Source of the DNA: Paenibacillus lautus NBRC 15380
GTDB taxonomy: Bacteria; Bacillota; Bacilli; Paenibacillales; Paenibacillaceae
Assembly (NCBI RefSeq): GCF_004000945.1
Contig: NZ_BIMF01000007.1
Coordinates: 1 to 64,000 of the forward strand
Length of the DNA stretch: 64,000 bases
Reading direction: 5' to 3'
Under the pieces are notes generated by a model that was given only the letters and a program-made list of their open reading frames with translations, made no database searches and had not been told where the DNA came from. A program made the translations under genes and the position numbers. This document shows, piece by piece, positions 16,229-24,007 of this stretch; position 1 is the stretch's first letter, and each line of letters starts with the position of its first letter.

Positions 16229-17284
16229 ATGAATCTGAAAATGGATATCACTTCGGAAGATTTAAAGCAAGCCGCGAAGCGCGTTGCCAACTATACGTTC
16301 GGGATGGATTTGACATGGGACTGGCCGGGCGGTGTCGCATTCTATGGCGTCAGCCGCATGTTCGACGTGACTGGCGAGCATTCTTACCTGGAACGGATGA
16401 TCGATTGGGTCGAGGAATACATGGAAGCGGGCCTGCCAGAAGGATGGACCGTGAATACATGCGCGATGGGGCACATGCTGCTCACCCTTTATGAACAGAC
16501 GAAGGAACAAAAATATCTGGATATCATTTTAAGTAAAATCGATTATCTGGAACATCACGCTTTGCGGTTCGGAGACCGGGTGCTTCAGCATACGGTTTCG
16601 GCTAATAATGATTTTCCCGAGCAGTGCTGGGCGGATACCCTGTTCATGGCGGCATACTTTGAGCTTCGGGTCGGCGTGCTGCTCGGGAAGAAGACGCTCA
16701 TTGACGACGCCTTGCATCAATTCGAGCGGCATATTCATTACCTGCAAGACGAGAATTCCGGTCTATGGTATCACGGCTACAACCACGTTAAAGAGGATCA
16801 TATGTCCGGCATCCATTGGGCGCGGGCCAACGCATGGGCGGCCTATACGATGTCACGTGCAGCAAGAGGGCTGCCGGAAGGCTATCTTTATCCTCCAATG
16901 ATGCACATATGGAGCTCTTTACGCGATCAGCTCGCGGCGATCAAAAGGCTGCAGAAAGAGGACGGCTTGTGGGGCACTGTGCTCGATTACCCGGAAGCCT
17001 ACGGCGAAGTATCGGCGACAGCGGGTATCGCGGCAGCGATGGTGATGCAGGGCAATCCGCTTCATGCGAAGCAAGTCCGGAAAGCATTAGACGGCGTTCT
17101 TGCCAATATTGCTGACAACGGGCGGGTCTTGAACGTGTCCGGGGGAACGGCTGTCATGAACGATATTGAAGGATATCTCGGTATTGACCGAAAGTGGGCA
17201 CAAGGATGGGGACAAGGACTGACACTTGCGTTCCTGGCTGCAGTCATCGAAGTTGTCGAATCGCAAGGAGAATCGCAAACATAG
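16229..17284 (+). CDS. Glycoside hydrolase family 105 (unsaturated rhamnogalacturonyl hydrolase, YteR/YesR-like)
   Basis: A 351-residue (alpha/alpha)6-barrel enzyme that removes the unsaturated 4,5-galacturonate left by pectate/rhamnogalacturonan lyases, through hydration of the double bond. The general acid/base Asp is in CWADTLFM (about residue 136), and GIHWARANAWAAYTMSRA (about 189-206) carries the His/Trp/Arg pocket. No signal peptide is present, so it acts on imported oligosaccharides. GGAGGG at 16219 suits ATG 16229 better than the earlier ATGs at 16217 and 16226. It follows the transporter genes and precedes GH43, consistent with pectic side-chain use. Confidence 0.85.
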   Translation: MNLKMDITSEDLKQAAKRVANYTFGMDLTWDWPGGVAFYGVSRMFDVTGEHSYLERMIDWVEEYMEAGLPEGWTVNTCAMGHMLLTLYEQTKEQKYLDIILSKIDYLEHHALRFGDRVLQHTVSANNDFPEQCWADTLFMAAYFELRVGVLLGKKTLIDDALHQFERHIHYLQDENSGLWYHGYNHVKEDHMSGIHWARANAWAAYTMSRAARGLPEGYLYPPMMHIWSSLRDQLAAIKRLQKEDGLWGTVLDYPEAYGEVSATAGIAAAMVMQGNPLHAKQVRKALDGVLANIADNGRVLNVSGGTAVMNDIEGYLGIDRKWAQGWGQGLTLAFLAAVIEVVESQGESQT

Positions 17285-17343
17285 CATCGGCAGCGATCCA
17301 ATCGTTTAAACTTCGAAGAAGTCGGGAGGCAGATGGACACTCA

Positions 17344-18306
17344 ATGCAAAATTCAAAAAATACCGAATCTTTGTACGGATATCTGTTCGTTCATTTTACC
17401 GGCGAGCAGGAGGACGGCGAGCAAATCTATTTCGCTCTGAGCCAAGACGGACTCCATTGGAAGGATCTGAACCGGAACCAACCTGTCTTGCGATCTGCTG
17501 TTGGGGAACAGGGAGCTCGTGATCCCTTTATACTTCGGAGCGTGGACGACAGCTGTTTCTATCTGCTCGCAACCGACCTTAGTATCTGTCATCGCGGCGG
17601 TTGGCATAATTCCCAGGCTACGATAACCGGCAGCCGCTCGCTGATTATCTGGGAATCACCGGATTTGGTGAACTGGTCTGAACCGCGCATGGTAGAGCTG
17701 GCTCCCGAGGAAGCGGGCTGCGCTTGGGCACCGGAAGCGATTTATGATGAGGGAGAAGGCGATTATCTGATATTCTGGGCTTCCAGCCGGGACGCTCGCG
17801 CCAGCGATGGCCGCGGGCTGCATATTTATTGCTGCAAAACGCAGGATTTCCGTACGTTTACGCCAGCCGAGATTTATATAACCCGAGGTGAACAAAGTAC
17901 GATTATCGACACAACGATGATTAAAGCCGGCGACAAGTATTTCCGGGCTTCCTGCGACGGGCAGATCACCATCGAGACAAGCGACCGTCTAATGGGAGAA
18001 TGGAAAGCGATTTCGACGCTAGAGTCACTCGGGTTTACGCTGACGGGGAAGGACGTCGAAGGTCCGGAGTTTTTTAAATTCAATGGCGAGGAAAAATGGG
18101 GTCTACTCGTTGACCAATACTCAACTAGCGGAGGATATTTGCCAATCATAACGACGGACATGAGCGATTGGACAGGAGCATGCTGGAGGAAGCTTGAACC
18201 GGAAGAATATGATTTCGGCAAACTAAAAAAACGTCACGGTTCAATTCTGCCGATCACCAAATCCGAATTTGAAGCTATCCAGTCCAAATGGGGATCCCGT
18301 CAGTAA
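17344..18306 (+). CDS. Glycoside hydrolase family 43-like protein
   Basis: A 320-residue five-bladed beta-propeller protein. GH43-type signatures in order: YGYLFVHFTGE at the N-terminus, ISFxLSQDGLHW-like repeat FALSQDGLHWKDLN, RDPFILRS (candidate base/pKa-modulator Asp), LIIWESPDLVNWSEP, CAWAPEAIYDE, and VEGPEFFKF (candidate acid Glu). It lacks a signal peptide, so it is cytoplasmic. GH43 members act on arabinan, xylan or galactan oligomers; beside GH105, arabino- or galacto-side chains of rhamnogalacturonan are likely. GGGAGG is 14 bases before ATG 17344, a long spacing. An extended reading from 17194 overlaps GH105 and is rejected. Confidence 0.8.
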   Translation: MQNSKNTESLYGYLFVHFTGEQEDGEQIYFALSQDGLHWKDLNRNQPVLRSAVGEQGARDPFILRSVDDSCFYLLATDLSICHRGGWHNSQATITGSRSLIIWESPDLVNWSEPRMVELAPEEAGCAWAPEAIYDEGEGDYLIFWASSRDARASDGRGLHIYCCKTQDFRTFTPAEIYITRGEQSTIIDTTMIKAGDKYFRASCDGQITIETSDRLMGEWKAISTLESLGFTLTGKDVEGPEFFKFNGEEKWGLLVDQYSTSGGYLPIITTDMSDWTGACWRKLEPEEYDFGKLKKRHGSILPITKSEFEAIQSKWGSRQ

Positions 18307-18629
18307 GCGAGGTCTAGAAGTTCTTTACCGAACCATAATTTACTACAATTTGGAATTATGATACCATATGTGAAAGGAGATGTACGAAAGGAGCATGGAC
18401 CGAAATGGGAGATATCCTTTAATGGTTACGTAGTTGAATGGATTTGTTGATCCCTTTTTGATTGAAGGGTTCATTTGGCCATTTTCAGTTAAACCATTAT
18501 AGGATCGCTGGGTTCATGTGCTATAAACACACCGAGCGAATGCCTTTTTTAGGGTGTTCGTTTTTATGAATGGTGAGCATACATCTCCGTTAGCACGTTG
18601 TTCAGCGTTTCCGCGAGGAGATGCTTTTA
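18307..18629 (+). other. Gene-free stretch with a weak terminator
   Basis: No gene is supported. A hairpin CGAATGCC / GGGTGTTCG (18537-18560) followed by TTTTT may be a terminator for the carbohydrate locus. A ribosome-site-like GAAAGGAG at about 18386 is not followed by a usable frame. Confidence 0.4.
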
Positions 18630-19406
18630 ATGAAACGATTAATGAATAAGATCGCGATTGTTACTGGAGCTAGCCGAGAAAAAGGTATCGGTACTGCAAT
18701 ATGCCGAGAATTAGCCAGAGAAGGCGCAGACATTTTTTTCACGCATTGGTCAAAGTATGATCGGGGTATGAACTATTTTATGGATGATGACGTAGACTGG
18801 TCGCAGCATCTTATGGAGGAGATCCGCAGCTATGGAGTAAGGTGCGAATCCATGGAATTGGATCTTTCGCAATCAGAAGCACCGAGTATACTGCTTGATG
18901 AGGTTCATGAGAAACTAGGTTCCCCATCCATTCTTGTGAATAATGCAACGCATTCCGTTGACGTAGATTTTCGTTCCATCAATGCAAATAACCTCGATGC
19001 TCATTATAGTGTGAACATTAGAGGAACGTTTCTTTTGACGGTTGAGTTTGCTCGTCATATAGAAGGAAAACATGGTGGTCGAATTATTAACATGGTATCA
19101 GGTCAAGACAAGTCGCCTCAGCCTGGGAATTTGGCATACGTAGCAACAAAGGGGGCTGTTTCTACTTTTACGAAATCCGTTGCTCTTGAACTAGCGCCGC
19201 TTCACATTACGGTTAATGCCGTAGATCCTGGACCAACGGATAGTGGATGGATGAACAGTGAATTGAAAGAATACTTGTTACCAAAATTCCCGATGGGGCG
19301 AATCGGTGAACCTAAGGATGCTGCAAAGCTAATCGTTTTTTTAGCAAGTGAAGAATCCGAATGGGTTACGGGACAAATTATTCATTCAGATGGAGGATTC
19401 TGCTGA
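18630..19406 (+). CDS. SDR family NAD(P)-dependent oxidoreductase
   Basis: A 258-residue short-chain dehydrogenase of the FabG-like classical type. The cofactor motif IVTGASREKGIGTAI is near the N-terminus, with an insert relative to TGxxxGIG that also occurs in a group of bacillar 3-oxoacyl reductase-like SDRs. The structural NNAT block is VNNATHS, the catalytic Ser lies in INMVSGQD, and the Tyr-x-x-x-Lys pair in AYVATKGA. It closes with VTGQIIHSDGGF. An extra segment DRGMNYFMDDDVDW (about 45-58) follows the second strand. GAGGAG at 18614 fits ATG 18630. It is monocistronic with hairpins after it; the substrate is unknown. Confidence 0.85.
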   Translation: MKRLMNKIAIVTGASREKGIGTAICRELAREGADIFFTHWSKYDRGMNYFMDDDVDWSQHLMEEIRSYGVRCESMELDLSQSEAPSILLDEVHEKLGSPSILVNNATHSVDVDFRSINANNLDAHYSVNIRGTFLLTVEFARHIEGKHGGRIINMVSGQDKSPQPGNLAYVATKGAVSTFTKSVALELAPLHITVNAVDPGPTDSGWMNSELKEYLLPKFPMGRIGEPKDAAKLIVFLASEESEWVTGQIIHSDGGFC

Positions 19407-19439
19407 TATAACCATTGTGATTGCCAGAGCTCAAAAAGC

Positions 19440-19496
19440 AAAGCTGCCGATCCATGGTTGATTCGGCAGCTTTGCCGCGTTATAAGAAAGCGCGGC
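19440..19496. terminator. Two adjacent hairpins between the SDR gene and the small toroid-like gene
   Basis: The first stem is AAAGCTGCCGA / TCGGCAGCTTT (19440-19473), perfect, with an 11-base loop. The second is GCCGCG / CGCGGC (19474-19496). Poor T-tracts follow on the plus strand. An A-tract precedes the first, so it could serve as a terminator in either direction or structure the leader of the following gene. Confidence 0.6.
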
Positions 19497-19518
19497 GAAC
19501 AAAAAAGGAGATAGCAGG

Positions 19519-19881
19519 ATGGTAACCAATCAAACGGTGTGGCAGAACGTCATCGATAAGGAGTGGCTGAAGCCTTGCTTCCCGAGATTTTTCGAATACG
19601 ATATATTGCGTGGCATGTCCTACTTGGCAGAATGGTCCCTGCGGAGGAACAAAGCGCTGCCGGTCGGTCTGCTTGTTGAAGGTTTGGAACGATTAAACTC
19701 CTTGATGACAGCAGAGGGCTTGCGAGTCGGCAGACAAGTCTTTGATCCGCAAGGTCCGTGGGGCGGGCAAACCTTCCCATTGTTAGAAGCAGTGAGCGGG
19801 CTTGGCGACGTTTCGCCTTATCTAACCCGGCAATTAGACCGAGTTCTCGAACGATTGGGTCCGCAGCATGCCTACGTATAA
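19519..19881 (+). CDS. Truncated protein resembling the end of a terpene-cyclase-type alpha/alpha-toroid protein
   Basis: A 120-residue protein with an excellent ribosome site (AAAAAAGGAG). The segment LKPCFPRFFEYDILRGMSYLAEWSLRRNKALP (about residues 16-47), then WGGQTFPLLEAVSGLGDVSPYLTRQLDRVLERL, recalls the C-terminal third of roughly 300-residue uncharacterised prenyltransferase/squalene-cyclase-like toroid proteins of Paenibacillaceae. The N-terminal repeats are absent, so this is probably the product of an internal deletion that joined a start region to the 3' part. That assignment rests on memory of the family pattern, not on an alignment. Whether it is functional is doubtful. Confidence 0.45.
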   Translation: MVTNQTVWQNVIDKEWLKPCFPRFFEYDILRGMSYLAEWSLRRNKALPVGLLVEGLERLNSLMTAEGLRVGRQVFDPQGPWGGQTFPLLEAVSGLGDVSPYLTRQLDRVLERLGPQHAYV

Positions 19882-19988
19882 AGACAGCCGCATAGTAAAA
19901 GGCATAGGTGAGGTGCAACGAACTGACCTATCCGTTGGGTATAGCTGGATAGTCCCTATCCCGGGAGACAATAACTTTAAACATACAA

Positions 19989-20014
19989 GAAGTCGCCAAT
20001 CGGCGGCTTTTTTT
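19989..20014 (+). terminator. Intrinsic terminator (dispersed family)
   Basis: Stem AAGTCGCC / GGCGGCTT with an AATC loop and a seven-T tract. The bases just upstream (AAACATACAAG) match those of the 3106 element. Confidence 0.85.
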
Positions 20015-20224
20015 GTTTTTAATGGATAGGTTCGCGTTAAATGTTGGTTTACATCATAAGTAAAGTCTCTTTCGCAAAGTTCATTCTTCGACCAAAGACT
20101 AGGTCATTTTCAGCCTCAAGAAGGATTTGGCGTGATCGATTGTTAGTTAAGATGAGATTAATGGGATCCGCATTGTTTCCTACCCAAATTTACAACAATA
20201 TATAAGTGGAAAGGTGTTAGTCAT

Positions 20225-21262
20225 ATGAGAATGAGAAACTTTAGAAAAAGAGTAAAAATGATAGGTGTAGCTATCCTATCGCTGCTCATAGCCGCTCTTG
20301 TCTTTCCTACATGGACTTCCTCCATCAAAGGCGAAACCAGCATAAGCATGCTTGAACAAGTAGAGATAAATGGGAGCCGTCAAGAAATGATGATCCGTGG
20401 CAAAGACAGGCATAATCCGGTCATCATTTTTGTGCATGGAGGACCTGGATGCTCAGAAATACCGTACGCCGCGAAGTACCAAGACTTATTGGAAGAGCGA
20501 TTTACCGTGGTTAATTACGACCAAAGAGGAAGCGGAAAATCCTATCATTTTTTCGAGGACTACTCGAATCTTTCTTCAGACCTACTGGTGGATGACTTAT
20601 TGGCTATCACGGATTATATATCGGAACGCTTAGGCAAAGAGAAAGTCATTCTCATCGGCCATTCTTATGGTACATATATTGCAATGCAGGCTGCCCATAA
20701 AGCTCCCGAAAAATATGAGGCCTATGTTGGCATTGGTCAAATGGGGGATACGGTACAAAGCGAGATTGACGGTTTGAACTACGTGTTTACCCAGGCTAAG
20801 CAAGCTGGTAACGCGGATGATCTCTTGGAGCTAGAAGGATTCGCGAATCAAATCCAAAATGGCGATGCGTTTACCCCGCGATATTATGTCATGAAATACG
20901 GCGGAGCTTCAAGGCTTATCGATAACCCCGATGGGAATAACCTGGATACCTTATTAAGCAGCGAGTATAACCTACTGGATGTCATTCGTTACAACTATGG
21001 TTTATCCTTATCACAAAAGGTTTTGTTAGAGGAGGTATTGGAACATCCCTTGCCTTCACTGGTAACAAAACTTGAAATCCCGTGTTATTTTATTATGGGG
21101 AAATATGACTACATGACTTCAACGAATGCAGCAAAAACGTATTTCGACAGCATGGATGCTGATTCAAAGGAATTTATCGCTTATGAGCAATCCGCACATT
21201 ACCCTCAATTCGAAGAGAAGGAGAAATTTTATCAGTGGATGACCGAAACATTTATAAATTGA
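20225..21262 (+). CDS. Alpha/beta hydrolase, membrane-anchored or secreted, proline-iminopeptidase-like
   Basis: A 345-residue hydrolase. One hydrophobic segment at about residues 13-35 (MIGVAILSLLIAALVFPTW) after a basic start acts as a membrane anchor or signal. The oxyanion-hole motif is HGGPGCSE (about 72-79), the nucleophile elbow GHSYGT (about 145), the acid Asp in GKYDYMTS and the His in SAHYPQFE near residue 325. This order is typical of the proline iminopeptidase/tricorn-interacting-factor branch. The substrate is unknown. GGAAAGGTG precedes ATG 20225. It is monocistronic. Confidence 0.85.
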   Translation: MRMRNFRKRVKMIGVAILSLLIAALVFPTWTSSIKGETSISMLEQVEINGSRQEMMIRGKDRHNPVIIFVHGGPGCSEIPYAAKYQDLLEERFTVVNYDQRGSGKSYHFFEDYSNLSSDLLVDDLLAITDYISERLGKEKVILIGHSYGTYIAMQAAHKAPEKYEAYVGIGQMGDTVQSEIDGLNYVFTQAKQAGNADDLLELEGFANQIQNGDAFTPRYYVMKYGGASRLIDNPDGNNLDTLLSSEYNLLDVIRYNYGLSLSQKVLLEEVLEHPLPSLVTKLEIPCYFIMGKYDYMTSTNAAKTYFDSMDADSKEFIAYEQSAHYPQFEEKEKFYQWMTETFIN

Positions 21263-21389
21263 ACCGCCTCTCATGGAAGTGTATTCTTAAGGGGAATATC
21301 GTAAGAAAACCGGCTTGTTATTAATATGACATAAGATGACATATTGATGGTCTACAATGAGTGGTATATCCCGAAAGGAGTAACAAACC

Positions 21390-21944
21390 ATGAGACGAAA
21401 AATCATTTTAGATTTAGCAGTTACATTAGATGGTTTTATTGAAGGGAAAAATGGGGAAGTAGATTGGTGCATTATGGACTCTGAGATGGGGTTTATTGAT
21501 TTCTTAAATCAAATTGATACCATTTTATATGGAAGAAAAAGCTATGACTTATGGGGGCAATTCACTCCAGAAATAGATCATACGGATACTGAAAAAGAAA
21601 TATGGCGAATCGTTCATAGTAAAGAAAAATACGTGTTTTCCAGGACACAGAAAGCGACCGATCATAAAGCAATATACATCAATGATCATATTATTGAAGA
21701 AGTATATGCGTTAAAGAATAAGTCTGGCAAAGACATCTGGCTATATGGTGGAGCAAGTCTTATTACAACTTTTATTAATTTGGGGCTTGTTGATGAATTC
21801 AGATTATCTGTTCACCCTGTTGTTCTGGGAGAAGGAAAACCGTTGTTTACGGATATCAAACAAAGGTTGAATTTAAAGCTGGTTAACACAAGAACGTTCT
21901 CCTCTGGGGTTGTGCAGCTAATCTATCATTCGAACGGGAAGTAA
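21390..21944 (+). CDS. Dihydrofolate reductase family (RibD C-terminal-like) protein
   Basis: A 184-residue protein with the DHFR/RibD fold, like Bacillus YwjB/YyaP. The N-terminus LDLAVTLDGFIEGKNGEVDW is the family's opening. TILYGRKSYDLWG is the second signature, and the cofactor side shows IWLYGGASLITTFINLGLVDEFRLSVHPVVLGEGKPLF (about 117-152). Such proteins use NADPH, and their natural substrates are mostly unknown. GAAAGGAG lies 8 bases before ATG 21390. It is lower in GC than the genes to its left, and the same is true of the marR-GNAT pair downstream. Confidence 0.85.
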   Translation: MRRKIILDLAVTLDGFIEGKNGEVDWCIMDSEMGFIDFLNQIDTILYGRKSYDLWGQFTPEIDHTDTEKEIWRIVHSKEKYVFSRTQKATDHKAIYINDHIIEEVYALKNKSGKDIWLYGGASLITTFINLGLVDEFRLSVHPVVLGEGKPLFTDIKQRLNLKLVNTRTFSSGVVQLIYHSNGK

Positions 21945-22053
21945 GTTACCCACGTCAGCCTTGAGAAGATGCCATAATTGTGTTCAATGATGACACAACG
22001 GTGCCGACTAGAACGAACGTCTGCCGTTTTCTCAATTAACGGGCAGAAGCAAA

Positions 22054-22103
22054 AATGACCATTTCGATGAATCAGAACATTTCATTGAAGTGGTCATTTA
22101 TTC
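22054..22103 (+). terminator. Terminator after the DHFR-like gene
   Basis: Arms AATGACCATTTC and GAAGTGGTCATT enclose a loop that itself contains GATGAA/TTCAT pairing; TTATTCATTT follows. An upstream hairpin TCTGCCGTT / AACGGGCAGA at about 22010-22048 may contribute. Confidence 0.7.
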
Positions 22104-22147
22104 ATTTATCGCAGTTTAAAAATGGCTTTACCTTTTCATCATGTTTT

Positions 22148-22209
22148 TTGTTGCAAATACAACAATATTAGTTTAAACTAATACATAATTTTTATTGCAT
22201 TTACAACAT
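22148..22209 (+). promoter_or_regulatory. Promoter with palindromic operators before the marR gene
   Basis: TTGTTG-N6-CAACAA (22148-22165) and a perfect 16-bp palindrome ATTAGTTTAAACTAAT (22167-22182) overlap a promoter-like TTGCAA-17-TAAACT. A third site TTGCATTTACAACAT (22195-22209) repeats TTGCAAATACAACAA of the first. These are suitable targets for autorepression by the MarR product. Confidence 0.65.
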
Positions 22210-22233
22210 AAACGAGAACGAAGGAGTCAATTT

Positions 22234-22686
22234 ATGGAGGGAATACTTCGTGAGATTGGAATGATCGCAAGGGCATTAGATTCGATAAGCAATATCGAAT
22301 TTAAAGAATATGAGCTGACAAAAGGACAGTACTTGTACCTTGTTCGAGTATGTGAAAACCCAGGAATCATTCAAGAAAAGTTAGCTGAGATGATAAAAGT
22401 AGATCGAACAACTGCAGCCCGAGCTATAAAAAAGCTTGAACTTCAAGGATTTATTGAAAAGAAAGAAGATCAGTTTAATAAAAAAATCAAAAAACTCTTT
22501 CCAACAGAGAAAGGGAAACAAGTTTATCCTTTTATAAAAAGAGAACATGATTATTCCAATAGGGTTGCATTAGAGGGTTTTTCTGAAAGCGAAGCAGAAA
22601 CGATGTTGAATCTCTTGCAGAGGGTCAGAAAAAACGTTGAAAAAGATTGGGAGTTTGTAAAAAAGGGGAACAAGAGATTGTATTGA
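22234..22686 (+). CDS. MarR family transcriptional regulator
   Basis: A 150-residue winged-helix regulator. Its DNA-binding core reads ELTKGQYLYLVRVCENPGIIQEKLAEMIKVDRTTAARAIKKLELQGFIEKKED (about residues 30-82), with the wing at KKIKKLFPTEKGK. Helices at both ends form the dimer interface. AAGGAG is 9 bases before ATG 22234; the earlier ATG at 22195 lies inside the operator region and is rejected. It is co-transcribed with the GNAT gene (24-base gap) and probably represses both genes through the palindromes upstream. Confidence 0.9.
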   Translation: MEGILREIGMIARALDSISNIEFKEYELTKGQYLYLVRVCENPGIIQEKLAEMIKVDRTTAARAIKKLELQGFIEKKEDQFNKKIKKLFPTEKGKQVYPFIKREHDYSNRVALEGFSESEAETMLNLLQRVRKNVEKDWEFVKKGNKRLY

Positions 22687-23235
<549 letters not shown>

Positions 23236-23291
23236 AATGGCGTTCAGCTATATCGTGGTTGTTTGAATATATTAAATGATAAGGAGGTTGT

Positions 23292-23708
23292 ATGATGGGT
23301 ACTGAAATTGACAAAATTCATCATGTCGGGCATGTCGTCCAAGATATGGAGACGGCATTGGAGTTGTACCGTAAGCTAGGCACCGTATGCACGCCGCCGG
23401 CGTATCCGATGATGGCAGAACAAGAAGGGGAGGCCCCTAAACCGTTTGGAGCAGCTAATGCTCATATCGATTTTGTCGACAATTTTATTGAAATCGTAAC
23501 GATTGTGCAGGAAGGGGGGAGAATTCCCGACGACGCCCATCTTATTCCGCTTTCGGCTCCTCCAGACGTAAGATCTCGAATTATAGATTCGATCAAACGT
23601 ACGGTAGCGACGATCTCTAGATGCCTCGCCCGTTTCGAGGGAACGCATATGTCACTCGGTAGTATCTTGAATCGAAAGGATTTTCTGTGCTCGAGTTGGA
23701 ATTCTTAA
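23292..23708 (+). pseudogene. Truncated VOC (glyoxalase/bleomycin resistance) family gene
   Basis: The first 65-70 residues are a good VOC half-domain: IDKIHHVGHVVQDMETALELYRKLG, then FGAANAHIDFVDNFIEIVTIV, with the first metal-ligand His in HHVGHV. The reading then continues into KRTVATISRCLARFEGTHMSLGSIL and ends early at 138 residues. The two-module proteins with this opening are usually about twice as long and read GTHILVF at this point, so a frameshift or deletion near 23645 is likely. AAGGAGG precedes ATG 23292. The product may be non-functional. Confidence 0.65.
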
Positions 23709-23747
23709 ATCCATTCCACGTCGCTATTGCTCCTCTTCAATTTGTAA

Positions 23748-23777
23748 GCGTAGAACTTCAAGTTCTGCGCCTTTTTT
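23748..23777 (+). terminator. Intrinsic terminator
   Basis: Stem GCGTAGAACTT / AAGTTCTGCGC with one wobble pair, followed by CTTTTTT. Confidence 0.85.
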
Positions 23778-23851
23778 ATTATCACTGTATTTTTTCGAAT
23801 GCTGTTTTCGTTAATTGTTATGAAAAAATTATTTTGTTAAATAAAAATTTA

Positions 23852-23884
23852 TTGACAATATAGGGTGGGGGGGTATACTATAAT
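23852..23884 (+). promoter_or_regulatory. Promoter with a G-tract operator resembling CsoR/RcnR/FrmR sites
   Basis: TTGACA (23852) is followed after 16 bases by TATACT (23874). The spacer is TATAGGGTGGGGGGGTATA, a G-run flanked by TATA arms. Regulators of the CsoR/RcnR/FrmR family are known to bind G/C tracts flanked by AT-rich inverted repeats, so this promoter may be repressed by such a metal or aldehyde sensor encoded elsewhere. The family link is inferred from the pattern only. Confidence 0.5.
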
Positions 23885-24007
23885 TACAAAACTCACCGGT
23901 AAATAATGGATTGAAATTAACTTACTCTCTAAGCCGGCCGTCGAGAGCGTTAATTTATCGAATCAAAAGAACCTGGTGATATGTAGCTAAAGGAGGTTGA
24001 ATATATA

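Noticed and set aside
17194..17343. Upstream extension of the GH43 gene
   Set aside because: It overlaps the GH105 gene, starts without a ribosome site, and its residues (Arg/Ser/Ala-rich) do not fit the family start.
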